DNA of 64,000 nt from Terana coerulea (GCA_024811115.1 JAKOGH010000652.1:62001-126000), one strand, 5' to 3'. Shown: positions 1 through 12,821, counted from the stretch's first letter. The notes: generated by a model from the letters alone, not told the origin. Numbers and translations: made by a program.

Positions 1-208
1 TGGCAGTCGTTGATCCTCGTCTTTCACCTCAGCGGTCTACGCCAGATGTCGCCTTGTATTCTGGACCTCTTGAACTCGACGATGGTTGTTGTCAAGCATA
101 ATGCATTGTATTGCACTAGCTATAATATGGCATGCTCGCCTACTTAGCGACTTTGAGCCCATCCGCTCAGCCAGCCTCGTCTAAGTCGTCTCTCACCACT
201 TCCCAGTC

Positions 209-2015
209 ATGGAACGCCCTCTACTCTCAACAGACCTGTTCGACGTAATGCCTGGATTGGCCAAAATGTTTGGTATTGACCCCCCACCAGCGATGCCTCC
301 CGTTGCAAACCTCTACCAGTATGTGCGCGAAGCCTTGCTCCCGGAAATGCCGCTCGCCACAATCATTCTACCCAAAATGCCCATCACCGGACGAAAGAGT
401 CACCAGAACCACCTCTCTGTGCGCGAGGAGACATGGCGACGACTGGAGATCATTGAGAGGTTGAATTGGTATGAATTTGAATACGCTGTGATGGAGTGTG
501 CGTTCGATGTTGCCTGTGACCTGCGTATTTACTCTGACATGAGCATTGTTGGACAGTCATGGACGTGCGGTTACCGCAAACAGATCTGCGGATACCGGAA
601 CCAGACCCGGTTACGGGCGAGGAATGTACCATTCCAGCGAAGAAATTCTCGGTCGAGGAGAAAGTCTTGGGCCGCCCAGCAAATCTCGAAAGGTAGTGTT
701 ATTATGTTGGTCTTTATCGTGCTAGTCATGCACGCCGCTGAACAATCTATCCACAGAGTTTTTCTTTGGGTCGAAGAATACCCACTTGCCAGCGCACAAA
801 GAGTTGTTCACGCGACGTTTCCCGAGACACGTCCATGGCGCTTTCACCGAAGCCAATTACCGGAGCCAGACTCTACACTCGTCAAGTGGCTTACGTGGGG
901 TATGCCAGGTCGTGACGGTGTGCCAGAGCGGACTGGTGTGGTAGTGATGGTCCAACCACCGTGGATAGCTAGTCAAGCCGATCTCGAAGCATTCGCCAAA
1001 TGTCGCAGGGTAAGCCATTTGCCGCACTCATGCACTCAGGTGTAGTACGCTAACTGAAGCTTGGTAGCTTCCGTCTAAAGAAGAATCAGAGAGGTCCAAC
1101 AAGCCTACGATGTATCGCAGCCAAGAGCGGATGTGGGCAAAGGTACTTACGCCCCGGCTCTGCGGTCTTGCACACTCTGAATTGATACCGTCAATTTCAC
1201 AGCTATGGGATTTTTGCTCTCGCAGAGATTGTTCTTGGTGGATAATAACAACGTACGACGCGTGGGTTTTTGGCATGTTCTCTCATGGTGAGTCTCATGT
1301 TTCAATCATGTGCCTCTATGTTTGACCGATATCGACAGGCAAGACACGGGGTTTGTCCTGCCTGTGAAGTCATTCGACGAAACACGGCCTACAATTCTCC
1401 AATGCTTAGTGTTCTGGCTCTCCTCAGCCATGAACGTGCCTGGCAGTTGGCCATTACCCGAGGTCCGTAAAGCTATGCATCATTTGCATTATGTCTGACA
1501 GACTGGTCTGTGTACTGCAGACTGCGGAGATGGCTCAAGATCACCTTGAAAGGAATGCACATATCCCTGTGGAGCCTGATATGAACGTTCCCTATGCACG
1601 GCCGCCACCCTCGGAAACCGAGTTTTCTGTAGCAGACAGAGGTCAGTTACGTCTCTTCCACTTTCTTCATCGTTCACTTATAATCTGTCACGTAGACAAC
1701 GACTCGGAGTATGGGATGGATGAGGAAGAGGAGAATATGGAAGCCGTCGTATCGGCGGAGGGGGTCGATGATGTACATCCCGATATTCCGAATCCTCCAC
1801 CGCCCGTAGGGCAGCTCATTGAGGCCAACGTGAAACGGATTCGGGGTTGGGGATATAACGTGCCCACAGGTGCCTCACCCGACGCGATGTCCGTTTCGGC
1901 GTTCACAGTCTCATCCGGCGCGTCGACGGTGAGACCACGACAAACGGGCATGCGTGGCGGCGCGATGGTCGATCGGCCCAGCAGGGTTGTCACACTTTCG
2001 TCGCGGCCATATTAA
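209..2015 (+). CDS. Hypothetical multi-exon protein
   Basis: I do not recognise a family. The start ATG opens a clean exon (MERPLLSTDLFDVMPGLAK), and the reading then passes through several introns with GT...AG ends, for example about 465-557 and 694-759. Coding-like blocks follow, such as VFLWVEEYPLASAQRVVHAT (about 760-1010), DTGFVLPVKSFDETRPTILQ (about 1340-1460) and an acidic stretch DEEEENMEAVV near 1720. A last exon rich in Pro, Ser and Arg ends at 2015. The middle part (1030-1330) has more than one possible splicing, so the span is surer than the exon structure. No membrane segment or signal peptide is evident. It could be two shorter genes, but the coding blocks join in a consistent direction. 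Confidence 0.5.
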
Positions 2016-2438
2016 TATTGACCGCTGTATGTTGTGATCTGCATCCGTGGGGGAAACGTATGCTATGTAGCTTTTAGTTGACGTACAATTTACGATAATT
2101 GCAACACATGAGTCCTGTAGATTCCACACCGGCAGTGTATCCGCGTCCGCGAGGACTGACAATCCCAGGGATTCCGGTGCGCGATGCCGTTCTCTGGTCG
2201 CTGTTCCCGCCAGGCAGGCGCTTCGCGGTAGCCGACTGTTCAGAAACCTTGGTGCTTTCCCCTTCGTACGGTCATCTCCTTCCTATCCTTTCTCCGTCAA
2301 CCTTTCATCTGCACCTCTACTATCCGGTTCGGCGCAGCAGCCAGGAACGCTTGTACCAGCTGACTTGTCAGAGTGCTCATTCTTCCGAGGCATTTACGCT
2401 CGAGTTATACCTGCCAGTGTTTCACGGTCGGATCCCTC
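2016..2438. other. Intergenic, promoter of cyclin gene
   Basis: No convincing exon. Open frames on both strands here overlap the cyclin start in the wrong frame. It should contain the 3' end of the upstream gene and the promoter of the cyclin. Confidence 0.4.
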
Positions 2439-3839
2439 ATGGCGGTCTCAAGCACGTCGCAATGGCTCTTCCCCATCTCTGCTCTTCTCGACTCGACGCC
2501 AAGCCGTACAACGTCGTCAATACCGGTGGAGAAGGAGCTTTATGACCGCGCAAGGGGTGTAGAGTTCCTCTTCCGCCTCGGAGTCTCCCTTGTCTTGTAC
2601 GTATCCGTGCTTCTGTATTATGCAAGTGTAACTTACATCATGCTCTAATTCTTTAGGCCGTCTTCTGCGATGTACACCGCCGCGACGTGGTTCCATCGTT
2701 TCTACATGCGCTATTCAATGGAAGACTATCACCGGCAGGTGCGTCTCTGCGGCATCCATCGGACGTTCGGTTAAGGATGAACGTAGGATGTTGCAGCAGC
2801 GTGTATATTCCTAGCCACCAAAACAGAAGAATGCGGACGAAAGCTTCGCGACGTCGCGAAAGTATACTGCTCGAAGGTCTCGGTGATCAAAGTTGAGGAC
2901 ATCCCAGACGACAGCAAGGTGCGAATCTCCGCCGAGACATTTATTCACGTTCTTACGCGTCTATAGGATGTAGAAGAAAGTCAGAACGCCATTCTGTTGA
3001 CCGAGGAGGTTTTGCTTGAAGCACTTTGCTTTGACTTTGTTGTCAGTAGCCCGCATTCGGATCTGGCGGATTTGTTTGAGAAACAGTCCGCCACCGCAGA
3101 AGTAGAGGAATGCGCGTGGTCGATGGCTAACGACTCGTGGGTCTTCCGGTGCACTCTGTCTCTGCGATAGTTGACAGGATGTAGGTTCCGGACACCCCTC
3201 TGTGTGCTGTATCCCTCGCGGATTATCGCGGCAGCATGCTGCATCCTCGCGCAGCAATTGGTGGAAGGGCCCGGCTCACTATCGCTTGCCGCAAGGATAT
3301 CTTCGCCGGCACCTTCTGCCTCCCTTCCGACGCCTCCCTCTCACAAACCAGCCTACCCCGAGTCCGCGCGTTTCGCGTTAGAGTTCTTTAAGTTCAACGA
3401 AATGGAGCTAGCCTCACTCTCAGGTACCCCCGTCTCTACGTCATTCATTCAGCATGTAATAAGCTTTGTGATCAGAGGCTCTAGGGATTCTTCTTGAGTT
3501 CTATGCAGCACAAGACGTCACTAGTAGTGTCGAGCACATAGCGCCGTTAGCAGGGGTAAGTCGTAATATCCGAACATTGTGTCTCATCATTCACTGTTGC
3601 AGATTGCACCCCCAAACGCGACTGCGGCACGAGCGAACTTATACGTACCGTTCGCTCAGATGGCGCAAGGAATACAGAAAGTACAGCAGCCGGAAGTTTC
3701 TGAAGGACTTGCGACTGGCAAGGCCCAGACTCCGAACGCGACAATTGCACCGTCGAAATCGCCGTCGAAGGGCTGGATCCCAGTGACCGGCAATGCACAA
3801 CATGCGGAAAAACCACTCCCAAGGCTAGATCTCAGCTAG
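2439..3839 (+). CDS. Cyclin of CTK2/cyclin K type
   Basis: This is a cyclin that probably activates a transcription-linked CDK acting on the RNA polymerase II C-terminal domain. Exon 1 holds the start of the first cyclin fold (EKELYDRARGVEFLFRLG). After an intron at about 2596-2656 comes SSAMYTAATWFHRFYMRYS. A further exon near 2790-2920 carries the cyclin-box signature IFLATKTEECGRKLRDVAK. Exon 2968-3165 holds the second fold (ILLTEEVLLEALCFDFVVSS). The C-terminal exons are Pro/Ala-rich and end in KPLPRLDLS at 3839. The signature ATKTEE and the basic helix after it are typical of the cyclin C/K/T/L group. CTK2 or cyclin K is my best placement, and cyclin T or L is not excluded. Convergent with POP4. 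Confidence 0.75.
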
Positions 3840-4122
3840 CCCTGCGTCATACGCATTGACAGTCGCATCCCTTGCTCTTCTTGTTGCCTCATTAGTTCTG
3901 CTCGCTCGCTGTGATCATCGCTCCATATCGTCCTGTAACATTGCACGCCCGTTGCTGGCCGCCGTTATATATCAACCTGTAAGATAACACTCAATGGATG
4001 GTCTCGTAACGCTCCATACGATCTGCGACAGAGCGTCGGAGTTCGGGTACAACGAGGACCCTCGAAGCCGCCAACGAGGCAGCCCCGCCGCAATGTGACC
4101 GAGCATGAGCGTTGAACATGGG

Positions 4123-5328
4123 TTACAGTTCGACGGTCTCCTTGTGCTTGAACTTGCGACTCGCACGATCTGCAGAGCGAAAACAGAACTGGTTGCCGAA
4201 CAGCTCAAATTCTATCCTTGGCAGGTCCAGAACTGTCCGCTTCGCACTCGTCAGCGATGTCCTGTCCGAGCTCGTGTCCGAAACGTTGAGGGTCGTCGGA
4301 GAGGATCCTGTGGCGTAGAGGGGCACGGAAAAAGCGAAGACAGAATTTCGCTTCGGTACCACTACGAATCCTACGTCAGACTGAGCTCTGCGGATCGGTA
4401 ACGACATACACTTGAGCTGATCTTTCGGAGTAACGATTTTGAACGCGTTCTCGGTCTCGAGTATGACGATGCCTGTAAGGCCCACCAAGCACGCGTTCTT
4501 GCTCTGCTTTACTGCAGATGCAATCGGGTGAGAGGCCATTGAGAAAGCTAGAAGGCTACTCCAGAACGTACCTGTGATCATCGAGCCGTGAAAGTCAGCC
4601 TTGATGAGCTTCGCGTGCATGCTGGCGGCCTGCGGTTGGGCAGGGTGCGCGGTCCCCGAGGGCCCAGGCGGAAGAGAGAGGAGTTCCGACATGTAGCCCA
4701 TCCATATGTTGTGCAGGTCTACGAAGAGATCGAATCTGGAAGATAACGGGGCCCCAAGGGTTTGTCATATGTTTCGCCAGCGTATCATGGCAAGCCTTAC
4801 GTACTTTGCCTCCGCCGACCTCAAGCCCTTTCGGCGCACAGACGTGTTCGGTACAACATCCGCTTCGGACCTTGTCTTGCTAACGACACGTCTTGCTTTC
4901 TTCTCTTCGCGTTCCTTCTTCAATCTGCTTTCTCGGACAGGATTCTCGAGCAATATCTGACGTCCTTTGACGCGGCTCTGGTATAATTGCACGGGGTCGG
5001 ACGAGCGCGTTAGATTGTTCTTGACATATTCGGGCGTGAACGGCGTGGTGCTGTTGAGCTTTACACGTTGGTTCTACTTCGTTCTTAGTGCTCCAATTCA
5101 AGCATGTGCGGCAGTTCGAGATGCTCACTTCGATAGGTGGAAGGTCGGTGTAGATGTCCTGCTGAGCACCGCTTCGACTGCAAGACGCATGAGCAGACCA
5201 TGGGGGTGGTGTATTTGATAAGAGACCACCTTGCATACATTGTCCTGCTTCGAGCAGGCGGACTTGCAGGGCGGCGGCGGCGGCGGCGGCGGCTGTGTGG
5301 TGGTTTGTGGAAAGAACAGATCAGTCAC
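4123..5328 (-). CDS. POP4: RNase P/MRP protein subunit Pop4 (Rpp29)
   Basis: Pop4 is a protein subunit of RNase P and RNase MRP, which process pre-tRNA 5' ends and pre-rRNA in the nucleus and nucleolus. Reading the minus strand: an N-terminal exon with a run of eight prolines, then TPFTPEYVKNNLTRSSDP, a very basic stretch (ESRLKKEREEKKARRVVSK) and, after an intron at about 4742-4805, the family block LFVDLHNIWMGYMSEL. The Sm-like barrel core is clear: LTGIVILETENAFKIVTPKD followed after an intron by VPKRNSVFAFSVPL. Introns at about 4505-4570 and 4367-4420 restore this frame. I chose the start at 5328 because splicing from that exon leads directly into the conserved region. The exact first intron is less sure. 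Confidence 0.88.
5270..5293. repeat. (GGC)8 trinucleotide microsatellite
   Basis: Eight consecutive GGC units on the plus strand. On the minus strand they encode the polyproline run in the first exon of POP4. Confidence 0.9.
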
Positions 5329-8300
5329 GGAAACGGAGGATCACCGCTCGGATTTTCACGTGAGCGCAAGGTACCGCAGAAGACCTTCCGAGGCTCAATT
5401 CAGTCCGCCGCCGCCGTAACGTAACGACCTCCAGTGCTTCTCGCTGTTCCCATCCACAGCACAACCTGCCCAAATGCAGGCAACCAAGTTCGTAAATCCG
5501 CCTCTGCCTCCCTCGTCCGCAAACTATCCTCACCTGCCGATTTCAGGCGGTATGCAACCACTCAAGTCGCACATCGATGAGCGCAGAAGCACTTGCTGAT
5601 ACGATAAACCCCGCTGGGTGCTATTCTTTGCGCGAACCTCAGACTTCACAAAATATCCAATTGGCCTCCAGCCGGCTCACTCAACATCGGGTCAAGGAAC
5701 AAATGTGCGTGATAATTCACCGCTCGATGGTGCTTACCATGACCTACATTTTCCCACAGATGTCCCGGGCCAGCGCGCAAGAAGAGGAAGGAAAGACGCG
5801 AAGACACCATCGTGACTACGTAAATGTAGTGCAACGTCGTCGGCCGTTCGCAGCTCGTGAACTTCCACAGGCTTCCTGCATAGCCTTGCTTTGCAGACGG
5901 TCACCGTAAGTCGCTTCTGGCATTCTTCCCGCTAAAAACATCCCTAACGTTCATATTGCTACGCATTCCGCCACCATTCCTCCGAGTCAGGGCACCCAGC
6001 TTTAATGTAGCCATTTACTACTGATGGCAATACTACATTTGGCCTTCTACTTCCACACAACTATCATCTGATGCAAGAAGAAGCACCGTTCGCCAGGCGT
6101 GTTTCGGAATCACGATTCTCTGCGGTACAGAGCTCCGTCAAGCTCTGTCTTATCTCTCCTCTCATCTGATATTCCGTTAGATACCAGCCAACTGCGTTCA
6201 TGGACTGGCGGCATTGCTCTACGGGTCTTCGGATGCGACTGCACGGGTCCATGGAATTTCTGGACGGTCTTACGGTCTCGTCCAGCGGCTAGGTTTTGTC
6301 CAGAGGGTATTGCTCAGCCTATTATCGAGCCTTGCGGGCACAATAAGGTTACTGAGCATACCCACCGTGGCGTGTAGCTCAGTCGCCCGACGGAGCGGTC
6401 CAGTCACATGGGGGTCCCGCTGCGGTTCGATCTTGGCACCGTCAGGCATGCACTCACGGTCCATGGCGTCCCAATACTTCGGATGGACTGTGGGTCTCCG
6501 CTGCCAACGCCCGCCGCCCTTGGGCTGCCCAATTGCAACACAAGCCTTCTTTCGATCCGATATACCCGCCGCCTTGCCTATCTCTGGCTTCTCCCACGGC
6601 ACGCCTGGTCGTCTGCGTCTCCGTTAATGCCCTTGGCACAAGGTTTTCATCACGCCGGCTGCAGCTTGCTCCGCGCTTCAGGTTCTTTGTACATGCACGT
6701 GTACGTCGCTCTCTCTTCCCGGGATTTTTATAACCCTCTCTGCATGAGGAAAGCTGCTGACTCGCCTTATCATGTCGGTGCATCGCAGCAGAGCGACGCA
6801 GTGGGCTCTCATCCGGCTGGATGGTGTAATCGCCGTCAGGACTTCGAATGGGGGTACGAAGCAACATCTGGCGTCGAGCAGTGCGCTTTTACTCACCTCC
6901 AACCTCCTAGAAACTCTCCGTTTACCCACATCGTGCTGGGGTTTCTACGACTGCTGCCCTCAACTACGACTTTCTCCCACCTCTGCGAAGCACCAGGCCA
7001 CCCCGGGTAGAGGTCTAGACATCTAAGCCGTTTTGTACTCGAAGATCGCCCCAGGGCAGGCGCTCATTCACACCCAGTCCGACCAATTCAATTGTCGCTC
7101 GCAATGGCATATGAAATCGAGGAAGGGTGATGGCATTAGAATCTATGATCCCGGAAGGCTGGCTCGAGACAATGACGAAAGGTAAGTAATGTTCTAGTGA
7201 TACTACAACAATGACGGGCTGATGAAAATTCTATAGGACGAGGCGCATAGTGACGAGAATAAATGACGGTCATGGAAGATCGTAACGTGTGGCGAATGTC
7301 TAGAGTTAAGCGTATTTTGAGGCGCTGCCTGAGGGCTTGCCTCGACCTGACTGAATACAGGCCGGGCAGAAGTCGTCGATAACAGGAGCTGGACGCGTGA
7401 CGTCAGACAAGAACGAGACGGACATATCTCTGGTGAGCTCACTAAATTGCTGAGGGAACTGTCGGCTAATCAGGCGTTATCAGACCATAGGCGTATCGCG
7501 AACGTGGAGAAGACATACTACTGCCAGCACGTTTCGGTGCACCGCGGAGGAACACAGTTGGTCGGGTGGCAAGTGCTGAACTTGCAGAACCGGTCGTCAC
7601 ACTGGATCTGTTGATAGCGGTTAGCGGCAAGACGCGAGCGGGGCCGATGCCTCGCATACCATCTCATCGGGCTGAGAACGGCATATGTCAGCGGAAGGGA
7701 TGAGGCACGAATCGGACGCGTACCAAGTCGAGGTAGTGGTTGCAACGCTTGTAGTGGTTTCGGACACTGGGAACGGTGTCAGTATGTGGCGTTTGCAGAA
7801 GAACGCTGGTGGAGCTCACCGTCGCCAGTGACACATGTTGAGGAAGGGGTATGTGCAAGAAAGCTATGTGCAAGAAGGGGAGGGTTGGAACTTGGCTCAC
7901 CGAATGTCCTTCCAGAGACCTCACAATTTATAGTTCCCCGAGCAACGCAAGAAATCCAACCGGTTGCTATAAACTCCTATGACTGCACAGTGTGCCAGGC
8001 CGGACCTCTGCTTGATAACATCATAGGCGGCCCGTATCCATTACGCATGTCTCATTTCAGCAGATCAAGATGGCATAGTCGGAGTGGGCCCAATGCACGA
8101 GGAGGAACAACGTCTACGTGCTCGCTGAACCTGTTATCGAGGAATGATCGGGAGTTGTTGCCCTCACGGTTGGACCAATATCGCCGCATATCGTCGCTGT
8201 AGAGAATCTAAAAGCTAAAACGTTAAATGCCGAGCTGACGCAGCCGGGGGCACACCTGGAGGTCGCGATACGCTCTCGGGAACGCGCGGACACCAGCTGG

Positions 8301-8923
8301 TAAACGGTTCGAGCAGACGGCAAGCAAACTCGTGTTTCGAAAGGCTCGTCCAAGCCGCTTTGGGTACTAGTGTTCTCGAATCGTGCGCGGAGGAACGCGC
8401 TTGTGATTTGCGGATCTTCGCCCCCTATGCACACTGTGGACGGTGCTGTCAGCTTGCCTCCACAAGGGCACGAGTTACTCATTTGGGTGATACGATAATA
8501 GAGGACATTACTTCAGGCCGCCCAAGCATGCGAATGCTTTGTCCCTGTCCTGACAAGGAATGGGGATAAGCTTGAAGTTCGGAGTGGTCCTCGGAAGTAG
8601 GTCATGCAGCGAGATTACGATGACATCGATTAGCCGGAGCGAAATTCTTCAAAACATTTCCACAGGTTCCTGAGGATAAAAGCTGGTTGCAACGCTATCC
8701 GCGCGGTTCAGGCCTCGATAACCAAAGCTGAGTACCGCTTCGTTGTTTTTATGTGCGGAATACCGGCGGCGTAGCTTGTGCAGATCAGTAGAGTCTGCTG
8801 GAACAGCGGTCGGCCAAATGTGCACACGTGGGTAAACGGTCTGCCCAGGGGATGGCATTGCAGAAGGTTATCGTAAACTCTATCGAGATCTCTTACCCGA
8901 AAGCCATCACGCAGATTCTCCCG
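5329..8923. other. 3.6-kb region without a resolved gene
   Basis: Several short coding-like islands lie on the plus strand but do not assemble into a recognisable protein. One starts at 5474 (MQATKFVNPPLPPSSANYP). Another at 5577-5700 joins, across an apparent intron 5705-5759, to the basic stretch GPARKKRKERRED, which resembles a nuclear localisation signal. A third open frame runs 6408-7010 (200 codons). On the minus strand 8114-8482 is open for 122 codons (LTAPSTVCIGGEDPQITSAF). None shows a family motif. It may hold one poorly readable gene, for example a transcription regulator starting at 5474, and/or degraded sequence. Confidence 0.3.
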
Positions 8924-10407
8924 TCATCCTGCAAACATTCCGACCAGATATTGGCTCACGCCCTGTGTGAGAAAGCGGCAGGGTCAGCGTCAATACAGAT
9001 AGATGCCGTTAGGTGCACTCACTTCTGGCGTCAAGATCCCCACGTCCGTGAATACAAGCGAGATCAGATCTGGCCTGCAAGGGACGTTCAGGATTGCGAC
9101 ATGAGGTTCGGACATCGGGAAGCCTACCGTGTATAGTCCACTTCGGGGTTACACTCCAGCTGCACCGCAGTCATTCCCCTCCCTGTACCCGCGAATAATA
9201 CTTCCCTGGGAATGAACTTGCCGTCAGCCGGTGAAGGTGGTATTTCGGGAGAAGCTCCGTGATCTCGATCGTGCGTGCCGGTATTTTGCGCTACAACAGG
9301 GAACGATAAAATGTTCGGCGTATGGGTGGGCAAATCGTATTGCGAAAGCGGGAAAAGACGATGAAATTTATAGCTTCCGACGTAAAATGAGATACGGCCA
9401 CCTGCATGAGGGAGGAAATCGTACCTTTCCGCGAGCGCGTAGAAGGGCTTGTGCGAGGCCTGTGCCAGAATGGCCATCTGATTGCTGCCCACTGCGTTGA
9501 TCAACCCTCCACTCTCGACGACCGCTTCTGAGCCCACGAGGATGAAGTCGACTTGGTCCATGACATAGGCAACGGCGGAATCTAGAACGACGGTGCATGG
9601 GATGCCGGCCTCGATCAGCTTAGCGTATGTCTTCAATCTGCGGAACAGTCAGATTTCCCAAGGATCATAAGACGAGAGAACACACCCTAGGCCGCGAGGT
9701 CGAGCTTCTGTGACGTAGACTGATATTCGCTTCGTCTTGTGTGCGTGTAGAAGCGCTTTCATTACCACCCGTGAGTATGAGTGCGTCAGGATCTGTGAAC
9801 ACTCAGCATGGGAATAGTCGTATCTACGGAGTTCCGTCCAGGTACTGACCACTGAGTCGTCCTTGATGAAGCCCAACGCGAGGTCGGCGATCTTGTCTCG
9901 GTATGAGAGGGCCTCGGCCACATATTTTCGACCCTGGTCAATGATCTCTCTTTTCAGTCCAGACACACTCTACCAGTGATCTTCGTCAGTCAAAAACTGT
10001 ACGTGTCAATTGAATAGCTACTCACGTCTGCCTCATGGGGGGCCTGGGTGATGAAGACCTTGAGCAGTTCACAGCCTGCGTCGAGGCTAATAGGGTTCAT
10101 TGTGCGACGCCTTAGCTCATTTGCCCCGGCATCGACCACATTCAAAAGCTCGACCATAGTCGCCGCTGAAACAAGGGTTATGACTTCACCCCCTCAGTCT
10201 AGACTAGAACTTACGCTCGGATTCCTCCAAGAGTTCTGTTATGGCTCGTATGGCAGCCGGACCCTGGGCAATCTAGGCCACAGCGGGTGAGCCTCGTTTA
10301 TTTAGGGGAGCATCGTCGCACAAGTGAAACACGCGTTTACTCACGTCTGGGTCCTCCAGAACCCGTAGGTAAGCTGCATAAACGTCAATAGGCGGAGTGG
10401 TGGTCAT
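8924..10407 (-). CDS. GCN3: Translation initiation factor eIF2B subunit alpha
   Basis: This is the alpha regulatory subunit of eIF2B, the guanine nucleotide exchange factor for eIF2. The subunit senses phosphorylated eIF2 in the integrated stress (general amino acid) response. The start MTTTPPIDVYAAYLRVLEDP is followed by a block with QGPAAIRAITELLEESE. The Rossmann-like C-terminal half shows TYAKLIEAGIPCTVVLDSAV, DFILVGSEAVVESGGLIN and GSNQMAILAQASHKPFYALA, all characteristic of the eIF2B alpha/beta/delta family. The 3' end was placed by splicing: NPEVDYTR continues after an intron as PDLISLVFTDVGILTPE, and after another as GVSQYLVGMFAG, with the stop at 8924-8926. Reading through instead of the last intron would give a different short tail. 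Confidence 0.92.
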
Positions 10408-12206
10408 CGCAGCTGACAATCTGCTTTTCTAGATTGAAGGGTCGAAAACCTATATCGTCAACAGGCAAAGATACGCAAGAAGGCTGTGAGTACGGTACTT
10501 TTTATCCAATCGCAAGTGACTGCACTGGAATAGTAGTCGATTACTAGACCGTGATCAGAGTAAACAGTTAACTTGCGTTCAGCTGCGATCCGTGACTCGG
10601 TCCAGGGCGTGACTTGTGTGATGTGATCCTTTCGATCGCCGATCTTCAGCGTCTCTCTGAACTGCGTTCCCAGAGAGGCAAAGAACATCGTTCAGGGCAA
10701 CATTCTATGTTTTGAGTGTCTTCTACAAAGAGCGCAAAAAATACGCACGATGTAATCGGTGGAGATGGCATTGAATAACACGCACAGCAATTGAGCCTAA
10801 GGCAAAATGCGCCATTCAAAGGTACAATCAACTATATACTACACAATACCCGAGACAACCAAGATCTCCGATTGCCTTATGCGCCACAGCGTTTCTAGAT
10901 GGTACACTCAAGCCACAATATGCCCTCAAAGGGTTCTGACGAACGGACAGACGTGATCCTCCTTCCAAGTATGCAGCGGTACACAGTGATCAACAAATGC
11001 CCACATGCGCATATTAATGCATGTGATGGCCATTTTCGAATTTACACCTTCGCGTATTACTCAAGGCCTCTGCCGACGAAGAGGACAACGGCGCCGTCCG
11101 AGTCGGCTCTGTGCGCGGCATGTACCGCCCGCCGCCGCCTGTCCGCCTCAATTCACCGTGGGGAACGCCGCTGCGGGATTTTGCGCCATATGTCATTTAT
11201 CTCCTGCCAATAAGATCGCGCCATGTCTTGGTTTAGCATGGCTGACGTCTATAAAAATCCACAATGCAGGGATGCCGACATTTACGAAATGATGTCCGTT
11301 CGAAACACGTACATTTTTCGAGTCCGACGGGCCAAGACCTTCCTAGGCTGACACTCCATTGCTACGCGGTCGCACCGCTGGCGGGTATTCTGAAGTCTAG
11401 CCCCGACTGAGGCGGGTATCTGGCTACTATTGGTAACGCTTTGTCCGTGTAAGGATACGTTTGCTTGTTACTCGGGAGCGTCGTCAAGGAGACTAGGGCT
11501 AGTCGCCCATCCGACGCCGCTCGCGCGCTGGACGTCATCGCCAGAGGCCCGGGGGCGTGAGAAACAGGCTAACCACAACTCGGGACCGAGCGTTTCCGAC
11601 CTGATTATTTTGAGTTTTGCATCCGTTAAGGGATGCTCAGCGATTTGTCCAAATACAATCTCCGACACGAGACGCAGCACTGAACCCGAGTCTGAGTGTG
11701 AAGATTAAGGCCAGAAAAGAAGCTCCGACTCGTGGAAATGACGGGAGAATTGCTTCCGCGCGCATTTGGACTTACATGTCAGAATTTGTACACTTCGGCG
11801 TCGAAACACGTTCCGTGTTTGCGCCGCGTCCAGTACCGGTCCAAACCAAATGTGGCCGACGCCGGAGGCCTCGATACCCGCCACGACCAATTCGAGCGTC
11901 CCAGGCACCGGCCGACCTTCCCCAAAAACCACCCAAAATTATGTCTACCATCTCCTTCCTCTGAGTACCACCAAGGCCACCTCCCAGCCTCTCCTCCGTC
12001 ACAGTCCTCGCCGCACGCTCGTGCGAGAGTTTGATCCACCTTGAATCGTGCCAGCTGAGGTCAGGCATCCACGTCGCAGCCCTCATCTGTGGTTACACAT
12101 GCGTTCCCACTTGCTAACCTGCCTATTTGCTCACAGAACTCTGCAGCGGCCCCGAAACTGCTCTTCAAGACTCTTCCATCACCACGAGCTCCCCATATCC
12201 CACGCC
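10408..12206. other. 1.8-kb intergenic region, no supported gene
   Basis: It contains the promoter of GCN3 on the left. A 76-codon minus-strand open frame (10458-10688) and overlapping open frames on both strands at 11617-12086 are present. None shows a domain or consistent exon signals. The strand overlap at 11.7-12.1 kb reflects base composition more than coding. Confidence 0.4.
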
Positions 12207-12821
12207 ATGCCTACCTCAAGGCCGGAAGTCTATTTCTGCACCGACGTCGCCCGCATCGACGAGTGGGCTACGCGCACGGCCATCCCACTCACCAGCGCTG
12301 AGGCACTGGGTACAAATTATCGCCGCGCCCGCGACTGGATGCTCAGGATCAAGAACGAGCTCGTCGCGAACCATGGGTGGCACGACGTCGTCCACGTCGA
12401 CTCCAAATTCCTCTTCGACATCGAAACGCCGAACCCCAGTCATCCGCTGGGACCACCACTGAAGCTACGAGTTCCTGCGCACGCGACAACATTCTTCGCA
12501 CCGGAACGACGCGTTCAATGGGAGATGGTGTTCCACGGTGCCATATTCCATCTGATGAGACACACACTTCGTCCAATCAGCGACCTGCTTAACCTTCTGC
12601 AGTGCCTACTCACCGGGATGTTCCAACTCGTGATGGAGGAAGAAGTTCCTGGGCAGGGAGGAGTCCGCACGATTCGAGCGTTGCCGCCAGGAGACTGGGT
12701 CGCCGCACACGAATCGGAGCTCATCAAGATCTTTGGTCCAGCGACGCACAAGAAGCTACTCCGCGCTGCGAGCGACACACGGGTCGCCTTCAAATGCGAG
12801 CCGGCTGCCCCTCGCCAGTGA
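12207..12821 (+). CDS. Hypothetical protein, single exon (about 204 aa)
   Basis: The open frame begins upstream at 12048, but the ATG at 12207 (MPTSRPEVYFCTDVARID) is the first one followed by protein-like sequence. The 53 codons before it are rich in His, Arg and Leu and look like untranslated leader. The product is soluble, with charged and hydrophobic stretches such as ARDWMLRIKNELVANHGWHD and WVAAHESELIKIFGPATHKK. There is no signal peptide or membrane segment and I recognise no family. The codon choice (C/G-ending) supports real coding. No introns are needed. Confidence 0.55.
   Translation: MPTSRPEVYFCTDVARIDEWATRTAIPLTSAEALGTNYRRARDWMLRIKNELVANHGWHDVVHVDSKFLFDIETPNPSHPLGPPLKLRVPAHATTFFAPERRVQWEMVFHGAIFHLMRHTLRPISDLLNLLQCLLTGMFQLVMEEEVPGQGGVRTIRALPPGDWVAAHESELIKIFGPATHKKLLRAASDTRVAFKCEPAAPRQ

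Noticed and set aside
10408..12206. tRNA genes or a mobile element in the larger gaps
   Set aside because: No tRNA-like arms, terminal repeats, transposase or reverse transcriptase motifs were seen by eye here or in the other gaps.
12048..12206. Longer N-terminus for the hypothetical gene at 12.2 kb
   Set aside because: The 53 upstream codons look like leader sequence, and protein-like text starts at the ATG at 12207.
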